DNA of 64,000 nucleotides from Galbula dea (Eukaryota; Chordata; Aves; Piciformes; Galbulidae). The stretch spans positions 1-64,000 of the forward strand of contig VWZX01010597.1 in NCBI GenBank assembly GCA_013399015.1, read 5' to 3'. Of this stretch, positions 38,223 through 51,343 are shown piece by piece (position 1 is the first letter of the stretch; the number at the start of each line of letters is the position of its first letter). The translations under genes were made by a program, and so were the position numbers. Under the pieces are notes generated by a model. The model ran no database searches. It saw only the letters and a program-made list of their open reading frames with translations, and was not told the DNA's origin.

Positions 38223-38229
38223 TCATCCA
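38220..38229 (+). repeat. Right target-site duplication of the RTE-like element
   Basis: The sequence atgtcatcca is identical to 35345-35354. The first three bases also fit the ATG repeat, so the duplication is 7 to 10 bp. Confidence 0.8.
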
Positions 38230-38994
38230 ACTTCCACTCAAGCAAGAAATAAAACGTGGGCATCCTAACTCAGAAAAGAGCAACACAAACCATGAAGAAA
38301 TCCAAAGGCACAGGTCCTTCTACCCTCCTTGGCACAGCAAAGAGAGAAAAGCTATTGTGAAATGGTTATCATAGTAATACTGGGTGTAATCTTAAACCAG
38401 TTTAAGCCAATCTAAACCTGAACCACTGCCCAGAACTGCAGTATTGCTTTCCTTCTTGCTTCAAGTTTCCTATTTCCACAAAACTTCTGTGAAGGGAAGC
38501 AAGGCTGCCTTTTAGGAGTCTGGCACAGTACACTTCAAAACAAAGTGACATGACAGAGACGGATGGCCCAATTTCATTGACAAAGTTGCATCCAAAGTCC
38601 CTGCTACCAACTGCCAACAGATTGCTGCTTCAGTTACTCACCAAGTGAGGAAGTTGAGCCTCAGTCGACCGAGTTTGAAAGCAAATATGTCAAAACTCCT
38701 TGCCATACCTACCCATCACCTACTAGGATAATGGTATCTATTATTATTATCTATTACTACTATCTATTATTACTATTATTTATGACTTGCACTTTTACAA
38801 ATTCACATTAAAAACACTTTTGCTAATACTGTTGAGAGTGATTCTTCAAGTGAACTAAATCACTCCCTCATGACAATACGTCTCAATTCCTGCAATGTGG
38901 AATTGCCCAGAATTGCCTACAAAGAATTTATAGTAGGACAGGAGCTTTGGTTGCAATTGATAACTTCAGGAAGCTGAAAGAATTTGTAGAAACA
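38230..38994. other. Unique sequence with a TTA/TAC microsatellite
   Basis: No gene or dispersed repeat is recognised between the RTE-like element and the next CR1. The main feature is the trinucleotide tract at 38735-38781. Confidence 0.55.
38735..38781. repeat. Imperfect (TAT/TAC)n microsatellite
   Basis: Runs of tat and tac triplets separated by three copies of tatcta (tatctattattattatcta, then ttactactatctattattac). The higher-order pattern suggests that a compound unit was duplicated. Confidence 0.8.
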
Positions 38995-39156
38995 TATAAT
39001 CGTTAGAGTTGGAAGGGACCTTAAAGATCATCTAGTTCCAACCCCTCTTCCTGGCAGGGACACCTTCCACTAGATTAGGTTGCCCAGAGCCCCATCCAGC
39101 CTGGCCTTAAAAATTTCCAGGGATGGGGCTTCCATAATCTCTCTGGGCAACCTTTT
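38995..39156 (-). mobile_element. CR1 LINE 3' end, minus strand
   Basis: Reverse-complement CR1 terminus: gttagagttggaagggacct, then gatcatctagttccaacccc, ctggcagggacaccttccac and ttgcccagagccccatccag. It then reaches into the ORF2 end (ccagggatggggcttccata). About 160 bp. Confidence 0.9.
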
Positions 39157-42100
39157 CTAATGAATTTCTAGTTATACATGAACCAGGAAGAACAAAGCAT
39201 GAGCTTTGAAATCCCACCGTGGAGTTTTTCTGTATTTTACACTGACTAACTTCCAAGCTCAACAAAATTTTTCTAAACTTATTAGGAAAAAAGTATAAAC
39301 TCCTGACTATCATTTTTATGGTCATTTTCTGGATTTGTCTGTGTTTTGTGACATTTATTCTTCACATCTCTTACTGTAGATTTACACATTCTTAAATGAA
39401 ATTATGTTTGAACAGTTCTCCTGGACTTCCTAGAAACAACCCAAATATCAGATTTTCCACATTTCCTATGTTACAATAGGTCTTCCATCAGTTTAGAGTA
39501 CACTAAATTGTTGGTATCTTAAACGAATACCCATAAGCCCTTGAAATCAAAGGCTGGATAGCTACAGCTTTGATCCTGGCAACACATTTTCAAATGTTTA
39601 ACTTCATCATCAGAAGCAGTCCATTCTCTACAAGATTACTTGCTTCACCAAAGTGAATGCATGGTTTATGTGTTTGCAGAACTATGGCCCAAGTGAAGAG
39701 GAACTGCATTCTGAATATTTTGTTATCTCAGTGTTGCAGCTCTTGCAATTACTACAAGTTGCCTGATAGTTGTTTTTCTTCTTTCAAATCACAAGAGCTT
39801 TAAGAGCTTGAAGAATTGAACCATAACAGCTCAAAACCCCAGATGTAGAAAAGAACAATCTATTTAAAAATTCTGTTTCTTTAGCAACCTTCTGATTTAA
39901 AACTGACACAAGAGTGTGCTAAAAGGACACTCATTTCTCAGTTTGCAGACAGATTCTGATAGTACCTGGGGAACTTCCATGAAGTGTACTATGTAACAGT
40001 CTCCTCCAGCTCCCCCAGCCCTTTAAATAAACAGAATGTTAAAAACCCTTGACTAGAATTTCCTTGCACAATGGGAAGTTGTGTTCCATTTTTAATTAAA
40101 AAAAAGGGGGGAGAGGGGAAAGATACACTGCTGGAACAGGTCCAAAAGCAAGTGTGGTTTACAGCAGTATTTGTTTAAACTTTAACTCTTCCAGTCTAAA
40201 AAATTAAAACACACGTTACCCTATATTACACTATTTTACACTTCTGTAACCAACTGACACAGACAAACTAGTGAACTTGATTTGCCATTTCTTCCTAAAT
40301 ACAATAGTGTCCCCACTTCATTACACTCCTACAGTTCATTGGGCATGTGGAAACAATAGCTGCTCTTGGGACCACATGAAATTTAAACAGATGTTTTAGA
40401 CTTTCAGAGGTGGAATCCTCCAGAGAAAAAATAAAAATACTGAGATCTCATTATAAATTACTGCATTTGTCAAATGAAGTTTTCAATAACAAAATATGAA
40501 ACGTCACAGGCAGTTAATCAAGACTCCTTTTTGTCCAGCATTCTGTGACCAGCCAAGTCTAGAAACATTCAGTGAAACAGCATGAACACACTTGAGACGA
40601 ACCTTTCCAAGGCCTCCCACAAGTCTTGAAACTGGGAAGAGAATTCAGATTAAACTTAATCAGTGCTATTCAAAATTTAGCTTTATATGGAGTTTCTGTT
40701 GTTTACTGAGGCTGCAACTGCTGACACTCCAACAGAAATTTAAATATTGACAGGGGACTACTCAAAACAGATTTAGGAAGACAGATGATGAGATATTAGC
40801 AATGAATGACAATTTCAGAGCCTAGTTTTTGCCCATTCTGCTTTCACAGTCCCAAGAAGAGTGGCACCACTTCAAGTTCCTAGACATCAAAGGAAGAAAT
40901 ATGAATGCATGTTGTAGTTTAAGTGGGGAAACAAGAATAGACAAAGAAAATTAGATTCTTTTATAGGCACTTCTTCCCTGTATCAGTTTTAGCTTTCAGA
41001 CAAGATCAGCTGGAACCCAAACACAGGATACAACCAAATGCCCCAAGCCTTCCCATTGCTGTAGATCCCCCTGGTGCTCCAGAAACAGATTTAAACTCTG
41101 GACAATTTTTCTTCCTTCCCTTTCTCCCCACAGTCTCCCATGCACAGAGTCCTGCTGAATCTCCTGTATTTGAAATAGATTTAAAATCTCCTTTGTGAAT
41201 TCCCCTATGGAAAGAAGAAAATAAAAAGCTATTCTATGAATCTTTAACTGAATATTGCTATGGCAACAAACATAATTCTGAACTTTTAAAGCATTTTCTA
41301 ATGGGAAGTATTTATACAGACAAGTTAGTACATGGCTTTAAAACACTCAGAAATGTGTAATCAACCAGGAGGGATTACTGATGAAAAAAGACAAAATGAA
41401 TTTCAAATATAACATGAAAAGGTTTAAATTGCTACTGTTTGATCTAGTACTTAGACAGGACAATGCTGACTATAGAAGTTCCTACTTGACCAGGTGAATG
41501 AACAAGCACAGCTTTGAGCACTGAAGTATAAAAAATTTCTACAATGGTCAAGCAATGAATTCAGATAAAAAGAGCTGTAAAATGGCTCATCCTTTTCTAG
41601 CCTGGTCTTCTGTAGGATTTACATTTATACTTCAGTGCAACTTTCAGTGGCACAGAATCTCCTAATTAACTTTCCCAATTGACACATTAAGATTAAAACC
41701 AATGATGGTCTTCTAGGAAAAGTAGCGGGCTGTGACTCAAGAGATATGTGTTCTGTCTATAACTCTGGGTCAAGACCTACACAATTTGGCTAAATCACAA
41801 TTGTTTCAGTTTCCCATCTGTTACAAGATAGTACTCACTTGCCTCAACTCTTGGTTCAACTTCCCTTTTAATTAGGTCATGAACTTTTCCAGGCAAGAAC
41901 TGTTTTTACAACATAGTTGTAGAGGGACAGTGCACAGATTTTGATCAAGAGTTCTGACAGTTATGATCAGCAGGTTTCAAACTCTGTATCACAGTTCAAA
42001 GATGGGTAGTAAACTAAAGTGTTGATTGTGGCCCTAATGATCCAAAAGAGTCTGTCGCTGCAATAATCTAAATATTATTTGGAAGCGGACTGAGGGGAAA

Positions 42101-45100
42101 AGGTGTCAACACATATAACCAGAATTGGTTTTGATCAATAAGCTTCACCTGTCTTAGAGAGAGTGCAGTGGCCACCTGTCCACAACCTGCTCTTAACAGG
42201 GGGATCTGAGAAGCAACCTGTGCTATTACCTGTTTTTCCTGTTCTTCCTTTCCTTCCCTTTCTATTTTCAGAAGAGCTGAGTCTAAAAATAAGGTGATCG
42301 GCACATAGCACAGCACTACTTAAATCGGATTTTATTTAGAGAGCCTCTGTCTCAACAAAAAGGTTCAGAGAAACTCTATCACAGTTTCCACAAGCTGATT
42401 TCATAGACTTGAGATCACCATGGTTTTATACTAGATACTGTATATATTACTTCATATGTATTACTTTTTCTGATTCAACTATGTAATTATTTTTAGAAGA
42501 TAAAAGTTAGGCTATTTCATTGTTCTTTCAACACTAATTCTAATTCAAAGGACATTTCAAATACTTCAATAAAGCCAGGTATCAACATCTACATGTGACC
42601 AAATGTACTCCAGGCCCCTTCTCCAATCTAGGAAGGCAATTCCAGTACTACACTTACCAGCAGGATGAAGGGAATTCAGGCCTTTGAAGAACACGAAGTA
42701 CAGAGACTCTAAGTTCATTTGGCAGTATAAGGAGGGTAGGACTTCATCAATGCATCCAATTGCTTAGCTGCAGCTCCCTCTGCTAACCACTGTACAATCT
42801 GCATGTGTTTTCGTGAACTACTAAAATTACTACATTTCCATTCCTAATCTAACCAACATGAAAACTAAAACATGCTCAATGCTTTAATTGCAGCAAGTTG
42901 GTAACTCATTCGGCACTAAATCTGCAGCACTAAGCACGTGCTCAGTTACATTTATCTGACAAGACTGCTTCTTATGGTGGCCATTGATAAAGTTTTCCCT
43001 TTCACAACTCATACAGCAAGCACTGTTTCAAATAGCATGACTTTTAAATGGCACAAATAATAGCTGAACAAAGAGTTGCAGTGGGGAAAAAATTCCCAGA
43101 CCCCAGAAATCTGCTTTTAAAATAAAATAATTCTCTTCTGTTATAACAGATGCTGAGAAATGAAAGTTTTTTAAAGCCTGTTTATATATGACACACGCAA
43201 ATACTTTTTTTTTTTTACTTCCCCTGCAGCTGCAGCTAAGAAACTATTCCCAGATCTTTGCTGAGATAGTTGGTGATTATCATGTGCAAATAAAAGAAAC
43301 AAACATAAACACACTGTATGCTATATTAAATTCTATTCCTGATAAATCCTTTGGGGGACAGAGAGACAGTCAAATGAATGAGGAAAAGACACAATCTGAA
43401 CTGAAAAAAGTTAGAATAGTTATTTTACACTATTGGAAAGAAGATTATGAGTGAGGCCCAGCAAGGACACTGCCACTGTTCATGTTTCTCTTATCAATTC
43501 TACATGATCAGCTTTCATCACTGTAGAGTTCCAGCTTTCAGCATCTCATAATTTTTACTTAAGAAAACTTAGTATTATAGAAACATTTTATAATCTTACA
43601 CAAGTCTGATTCTAAATTGTTACTTTGACCTTATGGTATGAAGAGAAAGAATATTCTCTAATTTTTTTACTTAAAAACAAAACTAACCACTAGTCTGAGA
43701 ACACACAACTGCGAAGAAGCCTTGATGAAGTGTTATGTTCTGCACTTGAAAAGAACAAAATAAACAGAAATTAAAAAATAATAACAAAAGATTGTCCCAA
43801 AGTTCTTCCCCCTGCTCAAAAGCACAAACTTCCAAGAGTTAATCTGACAAACTTCAATGTGTGAGATACAAATACTGAATAGTGCAGATTTTTCCAAAAA
43901 ATCATGCTTTTTAGAAGATATTTATAAATAAAACAATTCCTTCAAATCCCCTCCTCCCTCCTGCTCACATACAGATACTGTCCTTGACATCACCATGAAA
44001 ACCTACTTTAGAATTATAGTAGAAGAAAAAGGCTATACTGAAAAAAATACAGTGTAACTTAATAAAAAAAACAAATGTAGCATTTGCAAAAGGAGTCTGT
44101 GCTGTTCTTCCCCCCTACTTCCATATGGGAGGCCTTCAATCCCTGAGCAATCAGGTATTGTGTGGGCTGCAAATCATACTTCTGTAAATATATCAAACAG
44201 GATTTTGTGTCTTTGTGCTTCAAAGAATCTCTCATGCTCATGCTGTTTATTTTTAAAGTATGTGCCTGCACTTATATAAAGTGCATTAAGATGATAGTTA
44301 CCTGATAGGTACATTTACTTTGGAGTAATTTTTACTTCGCAACCTCCATTTAGCCTTTCACCACCCATTTTTTATCTTGCTAAATTGACAAAGAAAGGTC
44401 AGTGAGTATGGGAGTAAATATGGTATTCTAAGCTGAACATCACATTAAAGACAAAATTGACAGCTGCTAGAAGATAAAGGGTAACTCATTTTCACTTAGT
44501 TAACTTCTGTGGACAAGAGCTGGTACTGAGTACAGAAGAAACACCAACTTTCCTCTTTGTCAGACAGGCATTCAAGAATCAATGCTAGCAGTAAACAGAT
44601 GAGAGTCAGTAGGACTGTTTTATCTACCTTGGGCCATTCAGGAAAATTAATCCATGTTAACTATACATGCAAAGTTCAAGCAGATTGGCTACACTACATT
44701 TAGAGGCTGTGTGAACACCTTTGCTCAGAATCAAGAGAGCGCTCTACATGGTTTCATGTAATCCAATCAGGAAGATTTAATCTAGAAACTACTAACCTCT
44801 TTAAAAATGGTATTTTTAATAACACAGCTTAGTTTTCCAGTGCCTCCATGTATGTAATCCTCGACTTCACATATGAAATTTTTATAGAAGCCTCCTCAGC
44901 TCAAGTGGATGCTTTTTTTGTTAAATGCATGTACTTGAGTAGTAATTTATAGCCTCCAAAATAAAACTCTGTAAGTAAACACTCACTGTTTAGAAATTAA
45001 AACAAATTGTAGTTCGCTATATGGAGACTCTCAGGTCAGTATCTAACTGTGATAGAGAGAGACATACTTGATGCTTATAAGCTAATTGCCTAACCTAAAG

Positions 45101-45840
45101 TAGCTTACCGCTTTAGAGCACAGAATTGGAACTCATGGAATGGGAGTAAAATTCACACACAGCCACTGTGTTTAGCTAAATATCACCAGCAAGATTTGCA
45201 CCTCTAGAAAAAAAAAACAAAACACAGCACCAAAACAACTTCATGTGGTTTGCAACAGTGCTGAACTGTCCTGCAAACAGATGCAACAAGCTTGTAGCAA
45301 AGCGGCTGACATGCATTGGGTACTTGAACATTCAGGTTTTAGTGGCCAAGTACACAAGAACCAGAATCCCTGGACTAGTCAGTGTCATCAGTGCTGAAAC
45401 CTACAGACTACACTTAGTTCCTACACTACCTAGGTTAAAGCTAGTATTTGTTTATTTGCAGAAGCTGCAATCACACCTCCCAACTGTAGCTTATATTGGC
45501 CATGGCTTTGCTTAACTTCGCTCATGCAATCACTTATATGGGTTTCAGATTCTTCAAGGCTTTGCCCAGGAATCTCCACATGCAGCCAGAAGAGCCAAAT
45601 TATGTTCTCACACGTTGGACTGGATGTGAAAGACTAGAAAACATGTACATTCTTACATTTTATCTATTTGTAGATGTATGTAAACTTGCAAGCACACGCA
45701 CACAATTAAAGGTACAGCATCACAGTGGCACCTACAGTTGCATCTTCTTTTCTCCCACAGAAATTCCAAGCCTCAGAATATAGAGTCTAGATGACAAATG
45801 AACCCTGTACTTGTCTCAGATATAACTATAGCTTCAAGAC
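39157..45840. other. Repeat-poor non-coding region, 6.7 kb
   Basis: No dispersed repeat or gene recognised. The open frame at 43188-43454 (88 codons) follows a pyrimidine tract and ctgcag that look like a splice acceptor, but its translation matches nothing I know. A-rich and T-rich runs are scattered through it. Confidence 0.5.
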
Positions 45841-46650
45841 TCATGGAATCATTAAGGTTGGAAAAGACCTCTAAGATCATCAAGTACATCTGTTGTTCCC
45901 ACGCCACCATGCCAAATAGACCATGTCACAAAGCGCTATGTCTACATAATTTTTGAGCTCCTCCAGAGACAGTGACTTCACCGCTTCCGTGGGCAGCCTG
46001 TTCCAGTACTTAACCACTCTTTCAGGGAAGAAAATTTTCCTAATAGCCAAGCTGATCCTCCCCTGGTGCAACTTGAGGCTGCTTCCTCTTGTCCTATCGC
46101 TACTCACCTGGGAGAAGAGACCAACCCCCACCTTGCTACAACCTCCTTTTAGGTAGTTGTAGAGAGAGAGGTCTCCCCTCAGCCTCCTCTTCTCCAGGCT
46201 AAACAACCCCAGCTCCCTCAGCTGCTTCTCAGAAGACTTGTGCTCTAGACCCTCCACCAGCTTCATTGCCCTTCTTTGGATATGCTCCAGCAACTCCTTG
46301 TGAGGGGCCCAAAACTAAACACACTATTCAAGGTGTGGCCTCACCAGTCTTGACTGCAGGGGGATGATCACTTCCGTAGTCCTGCTAGTCACTCTATTGC
46401 TGATACAAGCAAGGATGTTGTTGGCCTTCTTGGCCACCTGGGCACACTGCTAGCTCATGTTCAGCTTGCTGTCAGCCAGCACCCCTATGTCCTTTTCCAC
46501 AGGCAGCTATCCAGCCAATCTGCCCCAAGCCTGTAGCACTGCATGGCACTGTTGTTACTGAAGTGCAGGACGCAGCACTTGACCCTGTTGAACCTTATCC
46601 TATTGGCCTCAGCCCATCCATCCAGCCTGTCCAGATCCCTCTGCAGGGAT
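45841..46650 (-). mobile_element. CR1 LINE fragment, 0.8 kb, minus strand
   Basis: The 3' end lies at 45841 (tcatggaatcattaaggttg) and the piece extends upstream to about 46650 (catccatccagcctgtccag). An open minus-strand frame at 45880-46293 (137 aa) holds the end of ORF2: a LEHIQRRAMKLVEGLEH block at residues 2-18, FSLEKRRLRGDL near 32-43, and an ERVVKYWNRLPTEAV signature near 94-108. Beyond it the CR1 homology continues out of frame (ttggccttcttggccacctg, then tcatgttcagcttgctgtc). No RT catalytic motif is included, so it is inactive. It is of the same broad type as the copy at 63138-63864. Confidence 0.95.
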
Positions 46651-49600
46651 GACACATAATGCCAATACTGAAGGGGAGTGCAAAGAAGAGAGTTTCATCA
46701 AATTTGCCTGCCAACAACTTTGATTTTTCTTCTGTGTCAATACAAAAGACAAGAGATTTCTTTCAACTATACTTTATTTCCAACTAACAGAAGGACAGTC
46801 ACCTATTTGATTGTTAATTATTATCTTGTATTATTCTAAAGAATGTCTATTTTAGTGATTGTTCCTGGTTTTCAACTAGATTCAGTAGTTGAAACAAAAA
46901 CAACAAACAAACTATGAAACACTGCACTTTCAAGCTTGAACAGGTGAAGTTTTCAAATGCAGAGACATAAATCAGGAATTCAATGCCTACTGAAGATCAC
47001 TGGGAACTAGTCTCCTGTCTGAGGCCTGTATATTCGCATAATTTCAGTGAGGATTTTTAATCAAGAACCTAGAGTAACATTAGTCTGAGCACTAATATAC
47101 TTCATACAGCATTAGTCTAGGCATTAAGGGTCATATTTCCATCACTGACTGCACACAGTGATTTAGTTGTGGTTACTGCTCCAGCATCTCTCTTGAAGAG
47201 AGGAGCAAGGGTTCAGGCACTCGCTATCCAGTGCTGTCAGGTCATGCTTTAAGCAAACACATCTTCTTAGCTCAAACATAGGTCTTTTACCAGGGCAGAC
47301 TTTCCATGCATGGCAAAGAACCACAGGCTTCCAGGACTGATTGAGAAAATCTTTATTGCATATGGAGACACATTTGAATCCCACTTGTTTAAGGTATGCA
47401 TAATACCAACATTCTTCTAAAAGAATCCTGACTGACACAGACCCTCCAAAGGGCTCACATTATTAAGGGTGTATCCCTTAGTTCCTATGCATAACAGCTG
47501 CTCTTCAAAATTTCATCTGTGGCTGAGTAAAGACAGTTAAATTTATCTGTCCTCTTCCTGTTGCATTGAGTGCAGAGTAGTATCAGAATATGAGCAAATT
47601 CCCCCCACAGCCCCCACCCCAGCTGCTCCCAGACCTTCTATAATGACACCTTCCTTTGGGGAAGGGGGAAGGGAAAAGGTCATGGGGCAGCTCGGTTTCA
47701 TTGACAAGGAATTAATAGTAGTATTCATTTGGAATAAACCATGATCAAAAGAAAACTCTGGAGCAAACTTCCATGTCAATAGTGCCTTTACAAACAGGAT
47801 AGTAAACTTGAGTGAAGTGTTACATAAACCAAAATACAATTTATCTAAAAACTTATGTTTACAATAGGATAAGGAATAGTAACACAGCAGAGTTGGCAAA
47901 AAAACAATACATGACCATTCTGAAGCCACATGAATAGTCCAAGGTACAGAATAACCATTTTCCTAGGCATCTTCCCAAATCCTGAGAATCAGGTGGAATT
48001 ATTGACTAGATATTCCTCCTCTAGAAATCAATGAAGTAAGTAAAAATGAGGCAATCTACTTGCTGACTAATATGCTTAGGCATAGGACTAAATAATAAAA
48101 CTCACCAGCATGTAACAGAATTGTCACAGGACAGAAAAATAAATGTCTTTTTGTTTTTGACACCTATGGCACAGTAAAATGATATATTAATATAATTTCT
48201 AGTAATTTCTGGCTCTACAGAACAGAGTCAAGTTTTATCACTGAAAATACTCAGATGCCCTCCTGCAGCAAGGAATAAACCAGAAAATCTTCAGGTTAAT
48301 GAAAAAGAATTGCACTATGTGACTGTCTGCAGACAACCATATTTAACAGGTCTGTATGATAAGAAACTTTGGGTTTTGAGTCAACTCCTTGGTGTTATAA
48401 ATCATCTATATAAATAATTTCCTCTGGAAGAAGTTGTGGAAAGCAGCTTCTACAGCACACGCACTGCAGCTACGTACATATGCTAAGGACCAAGCACAGA
48501 CAAAGCCAGCTTCAAAGAAAAGAAGACAGAAATGGAAGCTTACTCACAAGTCATACACACTGGAGGTGTGAGGTAGGAGGGAAGAATAACAGCTCCTCCT
48601 GAAAACAAGGATCACCCCATATTCCCAAAATTAGTTTGACACCAAATATAAAAATAATAATAAATCTAGACATAAATACATAAAGAAAAGATTCAGAAAG
48701 TTCTCTTTGATATGAATAAAAAGGTGACATCATGTACTGCTAAGACAGGCAAGACAGAAAGGCATATCAAAATCTTCACATAAAGGGATCACGAAAAATA
48801 GTTTCAGTGACTGAAAGAACTGTGCATTACACTGTCAGTATAATGAATATCTAATAACAGCTATAACCCTCCCAGCTCCCAGCCAGGAAATCTGATTCCA
48901 GTCTAAACTAAGTGCATTTATTTTAAAACTTTTAGTACTGGGAAACATTCTAGAAAGTTTGATTATAAGATCAGTTGCTTTAAAACAATTGTGTATTATA
49001 GATTTGACAGGCTCTGCAAGTAACAAATACACTCTCCCACTCACCAACTGTGGAAGGAAATTTTGCAAGGCAAATGGACACAAGATTTATTGCCTTCTGC
49101 AAATCTTAAATTTTCATTTACATACATATCCACATTCATCATAAGGTTGCAAAGATACTCTAAGCCCTGCTGTAAGACTGTCACTCCCTGAAGCTAGAAA
49201 GGCAGCCTGAGACAACAGAAAGACAGATGTGTGAGGGATTTTTTTGGCTTATTGAAGCAGCCTAGATTTGTCTTTTCAAGTCAGATACAGGCCCACAACT
49301 TTCACAAAGCTCCAGCTCCTCTTTTTATCTCCTGAATTAGAGTATTTAACAGAAATGTCCACCATTACTTGATGAAGTTTGCACTTCATAAGGGAACTCA
49401 ACTTTGCTGGCTGACAGGCAGAACTTTAGAACTCACATCAGTCATAAAGGGATGAAAGGACCTACTCTATGTACTCTGACAAAGGTGTTGAAGATCTCCC
49501 ACTGCATGAGTATTTCATGTTTCCTGGTCCCAAAGAGAGGGGAGGTTGCACAGCATCCCCAACAGTGGAAAAAACCACTGTTTTGTTGTTAAAATGAACT

Positions 49601-49747
49601 GGACAGTACTTTAAGAATCCATTAAAAAATCAGGAAGCTTCCCACAATTATTTCTTCAGTTTGCCATGCTTTGCTACCACCATGAATCACACTGTACCAG
49701 TTAAAGCCTGGTTTTCTGACTGGCATAATGTAAGTTGCACTATGAGC
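46651..49747. other. Unique non-coding sequence, 3.1 kb
   Basis: No gene or repeat recognised. The 128-codon minus-strand frame at 47543-47929 shows no domain. Confidence 0.55.
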
Positions 49748-49799
49748 AAGAGGTGGGACTAGCTGACTTCCTGGGGTTCCTTCCAACCCTAATTATTCA
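49748..49799 (+). mobile_element. Probable CR1 LINE tip, plus strand
   Basis: About 50 bp: aagaggtgggactagctgac followed by ttcctggggttccttccaac and cctaattattc. It has the word order of a CR1 end, but it is short and diverged. Confidence 0.6.
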
Positions 49800-51337
49800 C
49801 CATGAAAACCAGCCATCAAGATAGACAGTGGAAATGGGGATTATGGTTAGTTTATTCAAATACAATACAAAACTGTACTATACAGTTTCTTTCTATAAGC
49901 AGCATATTTTTAGGAGCAGCATTTCTGTGTTTATGTTCAAGAAGGCATATTAGAATCAGCATTACTACTGACTTGTCTAACTAAAACAATGAGGTAGACT
50001 TACTCATCTGTTGCAGACAAATTTATAAATCTAAGGCAATTTCATAAGATAGACTTTTTTTTATTAAGTATCTTAAAAGTCCATTTCTTGCTCTTTGCTC
50101 CTCTCTGAAGGTGGATAATGAAACCCAGTCAAGTCAGATTAACTTTTGTATCACCAGTGTGGCAGTGTTTGGGTTTCAGGCAATAACAATTTTGTTATCC
50201 TCTACAATAAGTTTAATATCATCACCTTTTTTTTTTTTTTTTTTTTAACAATTCTGTGAGCTTTTCTCCTTCTTAAGGAAAACAGCTTCTTTTACAGCAC
50301 TTACATAGACCCTCATTTTAAAGCTCACATATTCTCTTGGCTTACTTTAAGGATAAATTAAGTTGGCAGCAGTCCATTGAGAGAATTGGGGCAATAAAAA
50401 AAATCCACAACCTTAAGTGTTTATTATTCACTAAACACAATTATCACCCAACAGAAAATGGGCAAACTGGCAGAAGTAATGACACTAATTCTTTAATAGT
50501 CTGCTGGAGATGCAAGAAGCATTCCTGCCTACTCCAGGAAGTAAGCTAAAACCTTTTGGTGCATTCTCTCATTACGAGAAACACTGTCAAGAGCTGCAAA
50601 GAATTTCAGTTAAGAATGACTAGGAAAAAAAGATGCTGCCATGCCTAGTTTTTCTTACAAATGGGAAAAGCACAAACGCTGGCAACAGAATTCCCTTTTT
50701 GGTATCATGCACTTAGATAGTGACATGGCCAATAGAAAACCCTGGTACACAGACCTCAAGAATTTGAGAAGCTGCAGATGTATTTGGCCCATTTTTTCCC
50801 ACCTGTGCATTAAAGTTTTAAAGTCTTGAACTATGGGCAAAATCTTCAAAAAAATCTCTAGAGTAATGAGTATCAACTCAGACTTCTTGAATAAAAGTCA
50901 AGCAAATTTTTAAATTAATTTTCAAGGTAGGACTTAAAAATATTTACAGATATTCTTTTGTACTGCATGAATACCGGGAGCAAGTGAACCCTCTCTAAGT
51001 GGGCTCCCACTGTCACCAATGCATCCTCCAAAACAACTCAAAATGCTACAGTGTATCTAATACAGCAAAACAATTCAGTTCGCAAGAGCACACCTGTGTA
51101 TGAGGTTGATCACAAACTTTACCCCTCCCTAAGCAGCTACCTTAACTTTTATTTTACTACTACCACTGTTCCTTCTGTTTCCATTCACCTTACTATCACC
51201 ATAGAAAAAAAAAAAACAAACAAAACATTTTTGTTTAGTTATGAACAACTTTTATATTTCTCTGATAAAAGAAAGTATTCTTGATATAGCAATCACCAAG
51301 CTGGTTATTTGCCTCTTTTCTGGTGTTAGTAATATAT
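49800..51337. other. Unique non-coding sequence
   Basis: Nothing recognised apart from a 20-bp poly-T at 50227-50246. Confidence 0.55.
50227..50246. repeat. Poly-T tract
   Basis: Twenty consecutive T residues; no retroposon body recognised beside it. Confidence 0.85.
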
Positions 51338-51343
51338 TCCACA
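51338..51343. repeat. Candidate target-site duplication, tail side of the SINE-like element
   Basis: Hexamer tccaca (tgtgga on the element's strand), repeated at 51517-51522. It overlaps in wording with the CR1 octamer end, so chance is not excluded. Confidence 0.5.

Noticed and set aside
38735..38781. CRISPR-like or satellite array in the TAT/TAC tract
   Set aside because: It is an imperfect trinucleotide microsatellite with no spacer structure, in a vertebrate genome.
43188..43454. 88-codon frame after a poly-T tract and ctgcag
   Set aside because: It looks like an acceptor followed by an exon, but the peptide is unrecognised, and the frame simply ends at a stop with no supporting partner exon.
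47543..47929. 128-codon minus-strand open frame
   Set aside because: Composition-driven translation without any domain; no repeat or gene signature.
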